A stretch of 64,000 nt of DNA from Cydia pomonella (GCF_033807575.1 NC_084705.1:15184019-15248018), one strand, 5' to 3'. Shown: positions 1 through 11,740, counted from the stretch's first letter. A program made the numbers and translations. Notes: generated by a model from the letters alone, not told the origin.

Positions 1-960
1 CTTCAACAACCATTTTTTGATTAATTAAATATTTTCGGACATAATCGCTCCGAAAAAACAAAAAATTGTCCTCTTAACTTTAATTTTTGAACCATGGTTC
101 CAAAAACTTGTGAAAGTAATTTGATAAATTTATTGTATGAAAACTTGCAACTTGAAATTCATTTTTTATCGAAACTACTGCACGTAAAATAAACTCAGAA
201 TTAGTCCATCGGCTCAAATTATTGCAAGCTTTCTAATGGTATCCCACACGATTCGTACAAATAAAAATAAATTTAGCTTACCCCTCTTAACCCCCTAAAT
301 TTCCTCCCGAAATAAGAAATAAGCAGTTTTAACTTATTTACAATATTAGTGGCGGTAATTATTTTAACTGTTCCAAATTTTAGCTGTGTCTCCTTCAAAC
401 GGTCTCTGAGAAAATCGCATATAACCGATTCGCAAAACCAAAGTGATTCCATAAGTGTTCCGTGAACAAAGTTTTGTACGGAACACTAAAAATCTAATCT
501 CTCTTTAAGTCTATAAATAAAATTACGGTAACAAGTTAAATATAAATAACAAGGTGGTTTAAAACTAAACTTATTCAACCCCTATCACAGAAATAGGGTT
601 TCTGCTCGAGAATTCTCGAAATTGCTCGAAAAAAAGATACGTACGTTTATACCGCAAAAAACGTATATTTCGACACTCTAAAGGGAATCAAAATATATAG
701 GGTACTTTTCGTTAACCTAGAACTATGAAATTTGCCAATAATATGAAAAAATCTGAAACTTGTAATCAAAACCAAAATCTGTAATGTGTTATCAAAGTAC
801 GTAATCATCGAGGTTAAGAAACGGTATACGCGGTCATACTCATAACTGTATAAGTGACCTTTTTGTAGATTTTTTGAAATTTTTACTAATTTGTACAGAA
901 GAGAAAATTCTGAAAGCCTAATATTTTTATGTACGGAACCTGCACTTGCCCGGTTTTATT
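1..960 (+). repeat. Degenerate GGTTCCGTA-family repeat remnants
   Basis: Two eroded pieces. The first (1-490) shares phrases such as ttgaaccatggttccaaaaa and cgtgaaagtaa-like text with 28735-29090 and ends in tacggaacactaaa. The second (about 590-960) shares gacactctaaagggaatcaaaa and ctatgaaatttg with 13400-13460 and ends tacggaacctgcacttgcccgg. No coding potential. Confidence 0.5.
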
Positions 961-1465
961 TATTTGTTTAATTATATATTGTTGTACATGGAGCACCTGG
1001 TATAATTGATGAAATATAAAGTATGGCGAATCGTTGCAAATTAATTGTTAACCATGTTAATGTTAGGGTACCCAATAATTTAAAAAGTTAGGTACCTGTT
1101 GCGAATGCAACTTATTATTGTATAAAAATCAATGCAGTAGCTAAACGCAGCCGTCGGGCATGGCTAGTATTCGGAGGCTTTTCAAAATCACCAATAGGAG
1201 CGCTCCACATATTTTCTAACATGGCCAATTAGAAGCATCTAAATTTAAACCACTATTTGTACTGATCATATATTGCAAATCACTCTTTCATCATCCTCCA
1301 TACTATCAACACCTACTTTCTACATTGAACCGTTTTGGCAAGAATCCTAAACCAGTACCTTTTGGAAGATTATACTTCACTTCATTATAAATCGAAGTTT
1401 TATTTGAGTCGTCAAGATCCTGACCTGCACGGTGGCTACATATGTAGCGCACTACCTCTCCTGTT

Positions 1466-2297
1466 TAGGGTTCCGTAGCTAACTGGCAAAAAACGGAACC
1501 CTTATAGATTCGTCATGTCCGTCTGTCTGTCCGTTTATGTCACAGCCTCTTTTTTCCGAAACTATACGAGCTACACTGTTCAAACTTGGTAAGTAGATGT
1601 ATTCTATGAACCGCATTAAGATTTTTACACTAAAATAGAAAAAAAAAAACAATAGATTTTAGGGGTTCCCCATACTTAGAACTGAAACTCAAAAAATCTT
1701 TTTGTTACAAACCCATACGTGTGGGGTATCTATGGATAGGTCTTCAAAAATGATATTGAGGTTTCTAATATCATTTTTTTTTTCTAAACTGAATAGTTTG
1801 CACGAGAGACACTTCCAAAGTGATAAAATGTGTGCCCCTCCCCCTCCTGTAACTTCTAAACTAAGAGAATGATACACCTAAAAAAAATATATGATATACA
1901 TTACCATGCAAACTTCCATCGAAAATTGGTTTGAACGAGATCTAGTAAGTAGTTTTTTTATAATACGTCATAAAATTAAAAAAAAAAATTTTTTCAGTAA
2001 ACCCATACGTGTGGGGTATCTTTGGATAGGTCTTCAAAAATGATATTTAGGTTTCTAATATCATTTTTTTCTAAACTGAATAGTTTGCGCGAGACACACT
2101 TCCATAGTGGTAAAATGTGTCCCCCCACCCCTGTAACTTCTAAAATAAGAGAATGATAAAAGTAAAAAAAAAAGAAATACATTACCCTGCAAACTTCCAC
2201 TGAAAATTGGTTTTTACGAGATCTAACAAGTAGTTTTTTTAATACGTCATAAATGGAACCCTTCATGGGCGAGTCCGACTCACACTTGGTCGCTTTT
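1466..2297 (+). repeat. GGTTCCGTA-family element, near-complete, internally doubled
   Basis: Starts agggttccgtagc and ends gagtccgactcacacttgg, which contains the small palindrome GAGTCCGACTC. Between these lie two diverged copies of a segment of about 290 bp (1700-1960 and 1998-2250), each with aaacccatacgtgtggggta and a C-rich tract. Short ORFs here are by-products of the repeat. Family class is uncertain; it has no transposase or reverse transcriptase. Confidence 0.7.
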
Positions 2298-3381
2298 AAA
2301 TTTTTATATACCAGACAGATATAGTTATTTTTTGGTTGGTTGCTGATTAGGAAGTTTTTGTTTAATTATTGATCTCACCTACGCGACTTCTATGAATCTA
2401 ATTTGTAATACGGCAAAAAAATTAAAATAACATGGAGTTTTACTGAAACTTTTAAAACTTCTCGAGATATTCGAGAAACTTGAGAAATCCTGGTCGAGAA
2501 TTCCCGTGCCTCGAGAAATAAAAGAAGTCGAGAAACCAGAAACCCTACACAGGAAGAACACCCTATCCAACAAGTCGATCCGCGGCATGGACCTCAGGAC
2601 ACTGGAGGCATTACCATCAGAATATTTGAAACTACTTAATGAAACTACTTACAGCTTTAGATCATTTCGAGACTTTAATACATAAGTTTACTATCAGTAT
2701 TTCTCGAGTGAAACGTAAAGTTGTGCGTAATACTTAACGTACGAGTAATTGCGCTTGATAGTTAAGTATGAAGTAGGGTATGATACGGCGCTAATAACCT
2801 GGTAAAAGCAAAAGTTTTACATATTTACATATGCTCGCTCAGTATACGATCATAAATTACACTAGATCACGAACTTTCAACAGTTTTGCTTCATGTAAAT
2901 ACATTTTAAGAATCCAAAACCTGCAGCTTACTTAATATCAATTTAAGTTATAAAAGGTATACATATTAATGGAGTTAACCTCTAAGAGTAAGTTAAACTC
3001 AATTTCAAACATGGCAACAGCTGAACAAAGTTTCCTAACTTATCAGTGCCGGTTTCAATCTCTTTATGATTATGAAGGGCCAAGGGCTTTAAGTTTCTAC
3101 ATAGGTTAATAATACGGGCCCCGGATATTCTGTATCCCATATCAGTACTCTACATAGAATCCTCAAAACTCGCCCAAATTCTGTTATTGTGTTGGATATT
3201 TGATTATAACTGTAGTGCTGGTGAGGAATGGGGGTGGAGATAAGTTGAATGGAAAGAGTTAGTTAGTTTTCAGAAATCCAAATACATGTATGGTCTATAT
3301 ATGGGTAAATGTCTATTTGAAAGTTTACCTGCCGACTAATTTCGCTGTAAATGTATGATAAAAATACCTGCATTGCTTTTT
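2298..3381. other. No gene seen
   Basis: AT-rich sequence between two GGTTCCGTA elements. The one short open frame (2379-2588, minus) resembles no protein I know. Nothing else is supported. Confidence 0.5.
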
Positions 3382-4079
3382 TAGGGTTCCGTAGCCAAAT
3401 GGCAAAAAACGGAACCCTTATGGATTCGTCATGTCTGTCTGTCTGTCTGTCCGTTTATGTCGCAGCTACTTTTTTCCGAAACTATAAAAACTATACTGTT
3501 GAAACTTGATAAGTAGATGTATTCTGTGAACCGCATTAAGATTTTCACACAAAAATAGAAAAAAAAAACAATAATTTTTGGGGGTTCCCCACACTTGGAA
3601 CTGAATTCAATTTTGTTTTCATCAAACCCATACATGTGGGGTATCTTTGGATAGGTCTTTAAAAATGATATTGAGGTTTCTAATATAACTTTTTTTCTAA
3701 ACTGAAAATTTTGCGCGAGAGACACTTCCAAAGTGGTAAAATGTGTCCCTCCCCCCCCCCCCCCCCTGTAACTCCTAAAATAAGAGAATGATAAAAGTAA
3801 AAAATATATATGATGTACATTAACATGCAAACTTCCACCGAAAATTGGTTTGAACGAGATCTAGTAAGTAGTTTAAAAAAAAAAAAACAATAAATTTTGG
3901 GGGTTAGAACTGTAACTCCATTTTTTTTTCATCAAACCCATACCGTGTGGGGTATATAGATAGGTCTACAAAAATGGTATTGAGGTTTCTAATATCATTT
4001 TTTTCTAAACTGAGTAGTTTGCGAGATACACTTCCAAAGTAGTAAAATGTAGGTACCAGCCCCCAACCACCCATCCCAC
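3382..4079 (+). repeat. GGTTCCGTA-family element, 3' end replaced
   Basis: Same start (agggttccgtagcc) and the same internal doubled segment, with a run of 16 C at 3751-3766. The second internal unit (3925-4060) stops abruptly where a reverse-transcriptase fragment begins, so its normal gagtccgactc end is missing. Confidence 0.65.
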
Positions 4080-4199
4080 GATGACGATCTCGAAAGGCAG
4101 CGACGGGCCATTGCAATGAGAAGCAACATGTTGGCACGCCGGTTTGCTCACTGTTCCGACCAAGCCAAAATAACTTTGTTCAAGGCGTACTGTCAGGCG
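4080..4199 (+). pseudogene. Reverse-transcriptase fragment (non-LTR, RTE-like)
   Basis: Forty codons read DDDLERQRRAIAMRSN, MLARRFAHCSD and ITLFKAYCQA. This is the conserved block after the RT palm in endonuclease-reverse transcriptase proteins of RTE-like retrotransposons. Both ends are cut. It sits exactly at the broken end of the preceding repeat on the same strand. Confidence 0.6.
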
Positions 4200-4415
4200 T
4201 TAACCAAGTCAAGGGATGAAAGGCACTCATTTCAGTCGAGGTAGTTTGGCGATCAAACGCAGTGAGAGCGCCAATAGTCCGAGGCTTAAATGAGGTCTTT
4301 CACCCGAATCAAACACTCTATTTTTCATTTAGAATACGAGGAAAGTAAAATACAATGTGTTTTTAAAATAATGTGACTTATTTTTAGTCGTATACTCTTG
4401 TCAGAGTAGTCGTGG

Positions 4416-4661
4416 TCATTGCGGTCGTTGTACGGCCTTTTTCGCTGTTTCCCGCCATGCTTCTCTATTTATTGCCTGCCGCACGCACAGATTCAAAGAT
4501 GACCCGGTGAGAGCTCTCACTTGGTCGGTCCATTGCATTGAGGGCCGTAATCTGGGTCTTGTGCCATCCACTCTGCCCTGAACAACCAGTCTCTCCATCG
4601 CGTCGTCTTCCCTGCGCGTAACGTGACCGTAGTAGCTAAGGATGCGAGAGTGAACGATTAC
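4416..4661 (-). pseudogene. C-terminus of an RTE-like reverse transcriptase
   Basis: Minus-strand frame open for about 82 codons: SRILSYYGHVTRREDD, then VVQGRVDGTRPRLRPSMQWT and NREAWRETAKK before the stop. The G-H-V-x-R ... RGRPxxRWxDQ pattern is typical of the C-terminal domain of RTE-like endonuclease-reverse transcriptases. 5'-truncated. It is in opposite orientation to the fragment at 4080-4199, so the two are probably separate insertions. Confidence 0.65.
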
Positions 4662-5344
4662 CGACAGTCTTTGACTAAGTATACGAGTATGATTTTATAG
4701 TATTTCTTGAGGGTAATACTGTAAAATCAATTAACTATAATATCTATCAATGAACAATTTAGGTAAAAGTATCATCTTTATGGAAAGGGGAGTTAAAATA
4801 TCACAATGGAAATTGTACAAGAAATCCATTGAAGACCTAATTCCAATTACTCATCGTAAAGAACTAAAAAACGTACCTACGGGAAAGTAGAATGCTCTAG
4901 AGCAGAAACGTATAACTTTCTGCACTCTTCATAGAACAACAACGAGCCACTTTCAGAACATGAGAGATGAAGATGACTTTAAATACCTAAAAGATTTCTT
5001 ATGTGTTAACCAAGTAGGGTAAGTGGCAAGTCAAAACTAAGAGTTCCCTATTCTCTATACAAGCCACAGAACTTAACAAAGTGCTTGCATCCACAATTAG
5101 CGCTGTTATTAGCAGATCCTTTGCTAACTAGCCCGATTCTAGTTTAACTAGTCGCTTCGCTAAGTTCACAGATGAGTCTCGAACCATCAAGCGGGTATTA
5201 ACGTTGACTTTCATTGCTCGTAAATGTATGAAGAAATATGATGCTATTTAAAAGATTCTTATTGTATATTTTACTTTACCATATTTAAAAAATATTTTGA
5301 TGTGTCTTCGTCACTATACTTTTATTCAGGTATTTTTCTTAAAT

Positions 5345-5760
5345 TATACACCGTGGGCTAGTAAAACCCGAAAGATGTTAAGTTACATGAGTTTTGCTCA
5401 AATTCGGCATAAAAAAAATGCTCTTTTACACACATACGACATGTTATTTATTTTTACATATTGGCGAAAAAAAACATTACAATAAATAATTATCTTTTTT
5501 TAATTTAACGATAAAATTTTAGAGTTTACTTTAAAAATTTCATGTCGGTCAGTAGGTATGTCTAAACTAAGTCACACAATGCGTTACAGCCAAAAAGGCT
5601 ATTTCCACTAAGTTATTACAGAAACAAATTTTCACAAGAAATGTAAAAACAAACTAAAACAAGACCGATTTTAGAAAACATTGTACATATGACATTTTAG
5701 TCTCTGCGGTCAAAAATATACCTTTATAATCTGTCGGGTTTTACCAGCCCATGGTGTATA
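5345..5760. mobile_element. 416-bp terminal-inverted-repeat element (MITE-like)
   Basis: Begins tatacaccgtgggctagt and ends with the near-complement accagcccatggtgtata; the arms match over about 30 bp. The interior is AT-rich with no transposase. A short frame at its left end is a by-product. Confidence 0.6.
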
Positions 5761-6100
5761 GTAGTATTTCGCGGCCTTAATACTTATGAACATATATGAA
5801 TAATATGAATTCCAGTTAAAAATAGTTTCCACTAGGGCACTTTGTGAAAAGCATGTAACTCCTCTGGAGTTGCAGGCGTACATAGGCTACGGAGACTGCT
5901 TACCATCAGGCGGGCCGTATGCTTGTTTGTCACCGACGTAGTATTAAAAAAAAAAAAACTAGTCTTGACTGATAAATCCCAGTTAAAACTAATTTTCATC
6001 GAGACACTTTGCGAAATCTAGTATTAACTAATGAAAACGGGTTTTCACTAAGGCGATACAGAAATCACAAACAAAAAAGGCAAAAACAATTATTTATACG
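5560..6100. repeat. Degenerate tandem motif array, partly overlapping the MITE
   Basis: Variants of a motif like TTTCACTAGGGCACTTTGCGAAA recur at about 5608, 5827, 5995 and 6045 (for example ccactagggcactttgtgaaa and catcgagacactttgcgaaa). A SINE-like tail is inserted in the middle at 5851. Probably remnants of an old tandem repeat. Confidence 0.4.
5851..5959 (+). repeat. SINE-like element (GCATGTAACTCC family), 5'-truncated
   Basis: Contains gcatgtaactcctctgg, catcaggcgggccgtatgc and caccgacgtagtat followed by a run of A. The same tail occurs at 12700, 23786, 55757 and 62288. A-rich end and variable 5' ends indicate retroposition. Confidence 0.7.
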
Positions 6101-7440
6101 ATATTTTTTTCGAAAATCCTAAATATGTAGACTGCCTAGTATCAATCTAGTATCAATAGTATATTTATGTACATACTCTATGCACATATTTACTATAGAT
6201 ATAATGCTCAAGGCCGTATCATATCTCGATGTGAAAGTTCCTTTGAAGCTGCAAGCATGTCAATGCCATCTCTTTGTGCGTTGTCCCGCCTCGCTATCTT
6301 TTTTGTCCCCTCCCAATATATATCACACAAAGTAGAAACACTTAATTTTCTTCGCCCCCGTTTTCCTTTTGATTATGGGTGCTGAGTAATAGGTTATCAA
6401 ATATGTTTAACATACACTACTATGCTTCGTAGTATGGCTATTTATATTAATTCTGTGATTTATTTTGTAAGATGAGTAAGACTGCAAGATTTATTATAAT
6501 AGCTATAACTGCCCAACTATCTATTCGTACACGCTACGCCGTAGCCCGTAGCGATGAAATGTCATATGTACTTAGGTAGTGGAATATTGTACACCTAGTC
6601 AACGTTGACTGTGGACCATAAATACCTTCTGTCATCGTCTAAATTCTAAAACTATATCAGTAACTTCAAATACGTCAACCGCCTAAACAGGTAATAATAA
6701 ATACAATAAAGCGCTGTTTTATGACGTTATGTTTTTAATCATAATACGAACGTATGTATACAGTGTGTAAATCGAATACGGGCGATAAATTGAACCAGAC
6801 GTAGAACTCATTAGTGTAATCATTAATAAGATGTTTTTTTAAGTAACACTTAACTGTGACCCCATAATTATTTTTTGAAAATTTTATCAGCAGCAATGTA
6901 CTGTAAATATGGTTGCGTTACCAGAATATCTATTGGAAACGATTACTACGCATTTACAAACTTACCTAATATCTGCAGGAGCAATCACATGTTAGTATTA
7001 CACTGCGTTTAATGTTTTATGGTTATTTTAATGGTAGACAGACTGCTACTAGGCATGTTAAAGATATTAAATGTTATTTATTTATCATTTTTATTAACAA
7101 AGAACTGACTTCATCTACTTAATGTCATTTTAATCAGTCACGATAATAGTACTTGACGTGATGTTTCCTAATACTGAGCTCTGAAAATGCATTTCATATC
7201 AGTACCTAATACTAGAAAGATAATTATTATGATATCATTTCGTATTTTATTTGTCTGATTTTGTTATACCAGATGGTGGGAAATAAGCATACGGCCCGCC
7301 TGATAATTGTATTATTACCAAAATTGATTTCGAGAATTAACTAAACAGTCTAATCACCACAAAGTTTGTTACATTGTTTCAAAACGTGACAAACTCTTTG
7401 GTAAAGTTCAATGGTTTATATTTTAACTTTGATTTGACAA
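6100..7440. other. No gene seen
   Basis: AT-rich non-coding sequence. One 20-bp scrap of the SINE-like family lies on the minus strand at 7285-7303. No domain-bearing frame on either strand. Confidence 0.5.
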
Positions 7441-7480
7441 TGTCAGTCATTCAATACAGAAGTAATCGTAAGTTATAAAA

Positions 7481-7940
7481 ATGCCTCGTTTTAACAACTT
7501 TTACTGCTCCCGAATTAAAGGACATGATTTTAATTTACGGTGAAGCATTACAAAATGGTAATCGAGCGTTAGCACAGCGTGTACAGAGAGCGATTCCCTG
7601 ATCGAAATGTACCAAGAAACGCTCGAGTAGTTGTAAACGCAATACAGCGAGTTCGCGAAGTTTTGCCTGGAAAGGTGGAGGGAGCAGCTATTCGCGATGA
7701 AGTACCAGTTCCATTACAAGACCGAATCCTCCGCCATTTTGCACTTGACCCTGAGAGTAGTAGAGGAAGGAGGTAGAAGAAGAACTGAGAAACAAGATAA
7801 CTGAAGTTTTTTAAAAACTCATAGACACCATCAATCTTCGCCACGTCATGGAGTTAGTCAAACGACGTTGCGAAACCTGTTATGAAATACAAGGAAGACA
7901 CGTAGAGAATAGGTATCTGCGGCGAAACCGGCGAAACTAA
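7481..7940 (+). pseudogene. Internally deleted transposase gene (DUF4817/DDE type)
   Basis: The 5' part reads FTAPELKDMILIYGEALQ then, after a one-base frame change near 7579, YRERFPDRNVPRNARVV, the helix-turn-helix head typical of insect DDE transposases annotated with DUF4817. About 250 nt later, in another frame, comes VKRRCETCYEIQGRHVENRYL, resembling the extreme C-terminus of the same proteins (RRxxxCxxxxGGHFEHLL). The whole catalytic DDE core between them is missing. Two frame changes and the deletion make it non-functional; it resembles a deletion derivative moved by an intact element elsewhere. Confidence 0.6.
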
Positions 7941-7989
7941 ATTGTGCTTTTAATAGATAGGTATTAAATAAATTTGTTTTTTAAGTCTC

Positions 7990-9840
7990 TGGTTTTTTTT
8001 ACGTGTACGAGTATCTAACTTTATTTTTGAAACTAGGTATTACGTTTATCAGATAAAAAGCATCATACTTGATTATTTCATTTCATTTATTTCATTTCAT
8101 TTCGTTATTATTTACGTACTCATGACAGTTAATGACAATAACGACATTACATACGCGATATGAGCTTTTGAAAGTAACTGTCAAGGAGCGTTTAACGCGA
8201 GTGTGTTTGCATTACATTGCGGGCCGAATTATTTTGTATTTATAACAATTATAACATTTGAATTGCAATTCTAAGTAAAAATTATCTAATTACATTTCTT
8301 ATGTCCTATGCTAACCACCGTTAAGAGATTCGCCCGTATTAGATTTACACACTGTAGAAAGCGCCATTCGTTTAATATATTGATGAGAATCGTAATCTAA
8401 TAATAAGAAGTGACCTGTTAGTTGTAAATACCATATTATTGCTCTTTGAAAAGTGTTTGTTTGTAATATATACTTTCCTAGTTCGTTCTTGGTAAATTAA
8501 CTAAGTTGCGAAAATTTTACAAAATGCCTGCAGTTAGTGCCAAACCCCAGCTCGACCTAACCACCCCGATACTTAAATAATTGTGATAAATTTTGCAGTA
8601 ATTTCTGGAGACATTTCTCTAAAGAGACGTTTCCCGGCTGGGGCTTAAATAATGATGACAGAGACGTAGACTGTTATTTATTATTTTAGAGTTGACCCTG
8701 TTATAGCATATTTCATTAGACTTTAATTACCGTCGCATCGCGCCGCTCTGAGGGGCCCTAACTAAAATAATTACGTTAGTTCACTTGTGTGCCCGAAGAT
8801 GCTTCGTTAGGGTAATGAAGACCGGGGTGCGACGCTGCAGCGAATTCACATCGATTTGTTTATGAAGTACAAATTGTGGTGTTATCACAGGGTGTTATTT
8901 ATAAACGCATTACAAGCCTGAATTAGCTATTAATAGTTTGTCTTTACGGTCTCAATTGACTTATGTACATATTTTTAAGGTTAGGGATAAAACATAATTT
9001 AACTAATTCAGGGTCATAAAGTTTTATGAATAAGAGGGTAAGACTAGCTATAGGATAAGAATAGAGAATAGAATAACGATTATATTTAAATAAATGCCCA
9101 ATGCGGTTTAAAAGCCTAAACCAAAATCCACTATCCAAAAACCGAACACGATCTAAATTATTCATCAGTTTTCAAAGCCTACTCGTAACTAGCGCGATGT
9201 AATGCCTAATGAGGTTTTACATGCGTTTCCTAAGTAGATTAGTAGGCACTAAGCTGCAATCGTTTTAATAATACAATTATGGTAAATTCGTACTACGATA
9301 ATAAATATCGAATAATCCTAATATATAACCTAACCTCTGCTAATGGCTAAGGTAGGGCTGTCTAAATAAAAACATGGAAAAGCTTTAATTTCGCATTTGT
9401 CCTATTAAAGTAGTAATTTGAGTAGTAATTATTAAGTAATTTTCATATTTTTACTTAACTACGCAAATACGTTTTGAACAGACGGGTGAATTTGGCAAAC
9501 CGATAGCATATAATCTGGAGAACCATATACTTTTCATTCTGAGTAGCATCCTTAAGGAACATGAAGACTATATTTAGTATGGGTACTAGGGTCGGTTTAA
9601 ACACTTCTAGATAAATGAAACTGCACGCAAAGGCTAGAATTTTTTTCAATTCAGATAAGAGAAGTAGGCTAGACTATGTTATGGGACTGTGAATATAGAA
9701 ACAGATTATATAAAGTAATTTCACCTTAATCTTTTTTGTTTTTACTTTAAAAACCTTGTCGTCTCGGACAGCGACAATAAAACCTCATTTATAAAATAAA
9801 AAATATGCAAACACGATTAGCTACTGCATAAAACAAAAAA
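7990..9840. other. No gene seen
   Basis: AT-rich. A short ATTTC microsatellite lies at 8071-8105. Small minus-strand frames at 8944-9165 and 9455-9649 show no family features and A/T-driven codon use. Confidence 0.5.
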
Positions 9841-10214
9841 TAACCGACTTCAATGAGAGAGACCAGTGAAAGAACGATTATTGTTGATTGTAGATTTCAT
9901 AGAATGAAATTAAAAAGACAGCGTCCTACGCCTAATTATGTAGAAAAGGAGATAACATGTTAATTTTTGCCACTGCATCCACCTTGACACATTTCAGATT
10001 TGCCCTATGGTTGACTGGTAAGATACCCGCAATAGGGTATTCGACTGTATTTAAGATAAATTATTTCACACCATGCATGAAATAAAGCACCAAATTGCCA
10101 AACGTGAACTATGCATCATTGAAGAGTTCCGTTCTGTTCATCATCAGCAGTTCCACTTCATCAAATGTCACTTCTACAAATGTAAATACTTGATTTGTTA
10201 ATGAAAATACTAAG

Positions 10215-10265
<51 letters not shown>

Positions 10266-10732
10266 TTTAACATTTGAGGAGTTTCCTCGATTCCTCATGG
10301 ACCCCATCGTCAGAACTCGAACTTGTCAAAAAATTTGTCTTGAAAATTTAATTTACTTAACAAACAAAACGAAGAGGAGAAATCGCCAAACGTGTACTAT
10401 GCGTCGTTGAAGAGTTCCATTCTGATCATCATCAGCAGTTCCACTTCATCAAATGTCACTTTTTTAAATGTAAATGCTTTATTAGTTACAGAAAATACAA
10501 TAATCACTATATGTATGCCTTTCACATTTAAAGTGTTCCCTCGATTCCTCATGGATACCATCATCAGAACTGAGTTTGGACAAAAACGGGACCAATCTGT
10601 ATATATATAAATTCAAACAAAAAAATAATTTTCAAAATTGGTTCAGAAATGACGGAGTTATGGAGTAACAAACATTAAAAAAAAAACAACCGAATTGATA
10701 ACCTCCTCTTTTGAAATCTTGAAGTCGGTTAA
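9841..10732. mobile_element. AACCGACTTCAA element, dimeric, about 890 bp
   Basis: Bounded by aaccgacttcaa at the left and ttgaagtcggtt at the right, an inverted terminal repeat. The interior has two diverged tandem monomers of about 300 bp, each with gttccacttcatcaaatgtcac and tttcctcgattcctcatgga-like text. A reverse-oriented relative lies at 46352-47247. No transposase. Confidence 0.65.
10221..10262. repeat. (AT)21 microsatellite
   Basis: Uninterrupted AT dinucleotide run inside the AACCGACTTCAA element. The relative at 46.8 kb has no such run at the matching point, so it expanded here. Confidence 0.95.
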
Positions 10733-10781
10733 AAACACAACCGAATTGATAACCTCCTCTTTTGAAATCTTGAAGTCGAAA
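10686..10781. repeat. Tandem duplication of the element's right end
   Basis: A unit of about 44 bp running from acaaccgaattgat to cttgaagtcg occurs twice in a row, 52 bp apart, at the right end of the AACCGACTTCAA element. Confidence 0.75.
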
Positions 10782-10978
10782 CAAATCTTTATCAGTGAAT
10801 TAACTCCACTGACACTTCAGCTAATGAAATTTCTACTTCAGTCAGAAGTTAAGTTTTTTTAAACTGTCTCGTGCAAAAACATGTGATGTGCAGACTATAT
10901 TCGTTTAAAGTTTATCTGTTAAGTGACAATCTATTTAAAAGTTAGACTAGGCTGCCGTAAGACCCGCAAATCCCGCGC

Positions 10979-11176
10979 TTATTTAGAGTTGAAGGGTGCG
11001 AGTTGAAAGCAATAATAGAGCGCTAGAAGCGCCAGAGATGCGACCAACATGCCTAATTTGACAACTCCCTCAAGAAACTTTCCTTTACGAGTAGCAGCTA
11101 AGTTGCCTGTACCGAACCATCTGCGTCGAATATTCCCACGGCTAGATGCAATTCGGTGGTTTAGTTTAAGCGACAT
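10979..11176 (-). CDS. Small ORF with one predicted membrane segment, unknown
   Basis: A 65-codon ATG-to-stop frame. The first 35 residues are basic (RRRWFGTGNLAATRKGK), followed by a hydrophobic stretch of about 20 residues (LGMLVASLALLALYYCF) and a short tail. That layout would suit a small single-pass membrane protein. Codon choice is balanced rather than the A/T-only choice of random frames nearby. I do not recognise a family; the ATG context is only moderate (C at -3) and no poly(A) signal was seen downstream. It may be a gene, a retrocopy or chance. Confidence 0.3.
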   Translation of the reverse strand: MSLKLNHRIASSRGNIRRRWFGTGNLAATRKGKFLEGVVKLGMLVASLALLALYYCFQLAPFNSK

Positions 11177-11280
11177 GTGTGAACTTTTATTTATTTAACC
11201 TGAATTCCACAGCGAAATATGAAAGACATTTTTTATTGCATGGAGTAAAGTTTTTCGTTTTAGTTTGCGCACAGGTTCAG

Positions 11281-11740
11281 GACCGCTCCGTCCACAATCC
11301 ATTTCGACACCTTTTTAAATCGTCCACAATGCCATGTCGTCAGCATACAGTTCCCTTTCCTATCTCGTCCACATTACTATTTTGACTACTACAGTCCCAG
11401 ATCGTTTACATTCTTATTTTGACCACAGTGCCAGCTCGTCAACCTAATTGTACCATGCATTCTCCTGAGTGACTTCTATAAATATAATGAGACAACATCG
11501 GCACTTTTCTTTTACTTTAGCGTTGCTTTATTCCAACTGAAAAGTTTTGTTGGCCTGTCATTTTGACCTCCACCAATGCCAGCCCTGTGGACCATATAGG
11601 AATTAGGACGACAGCACTGTGGACCATATAGGACAAGATAGGAAAGTGGATATAGGAATGCTGACGAATCAGAACAGTGGACATGACAATAATGACAAGT
11701 AAAGAAGGTGGCGAAATAGGATTGTGGACGAAGCGGTACC
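11281..11740. repeat. Long imperfect inverted repeat of minisatellite-like units
   Basis: The left arm (11281-11440) and right arm (11560-11740) are reverse complements in blocks: accgctccgtccacaatcc pairs with its near-complement at 11720-11738, cgtcagcat at 11338 with atgctgacg at 11658, and ctttcctatctcgtcc at 11355 with its complement near 11634. Within each arm a degenerate unit with GTCCACA and TATTTTGAC recurs. No coding potential. Confidence 0.55.

Noticed and set aside
1466..2297. Helitron, based on the gagtccgactc hairpin near the 3' end
   Set aside because: The end is not followed by CTRR and the start is not TC, so the assignment is not supported.
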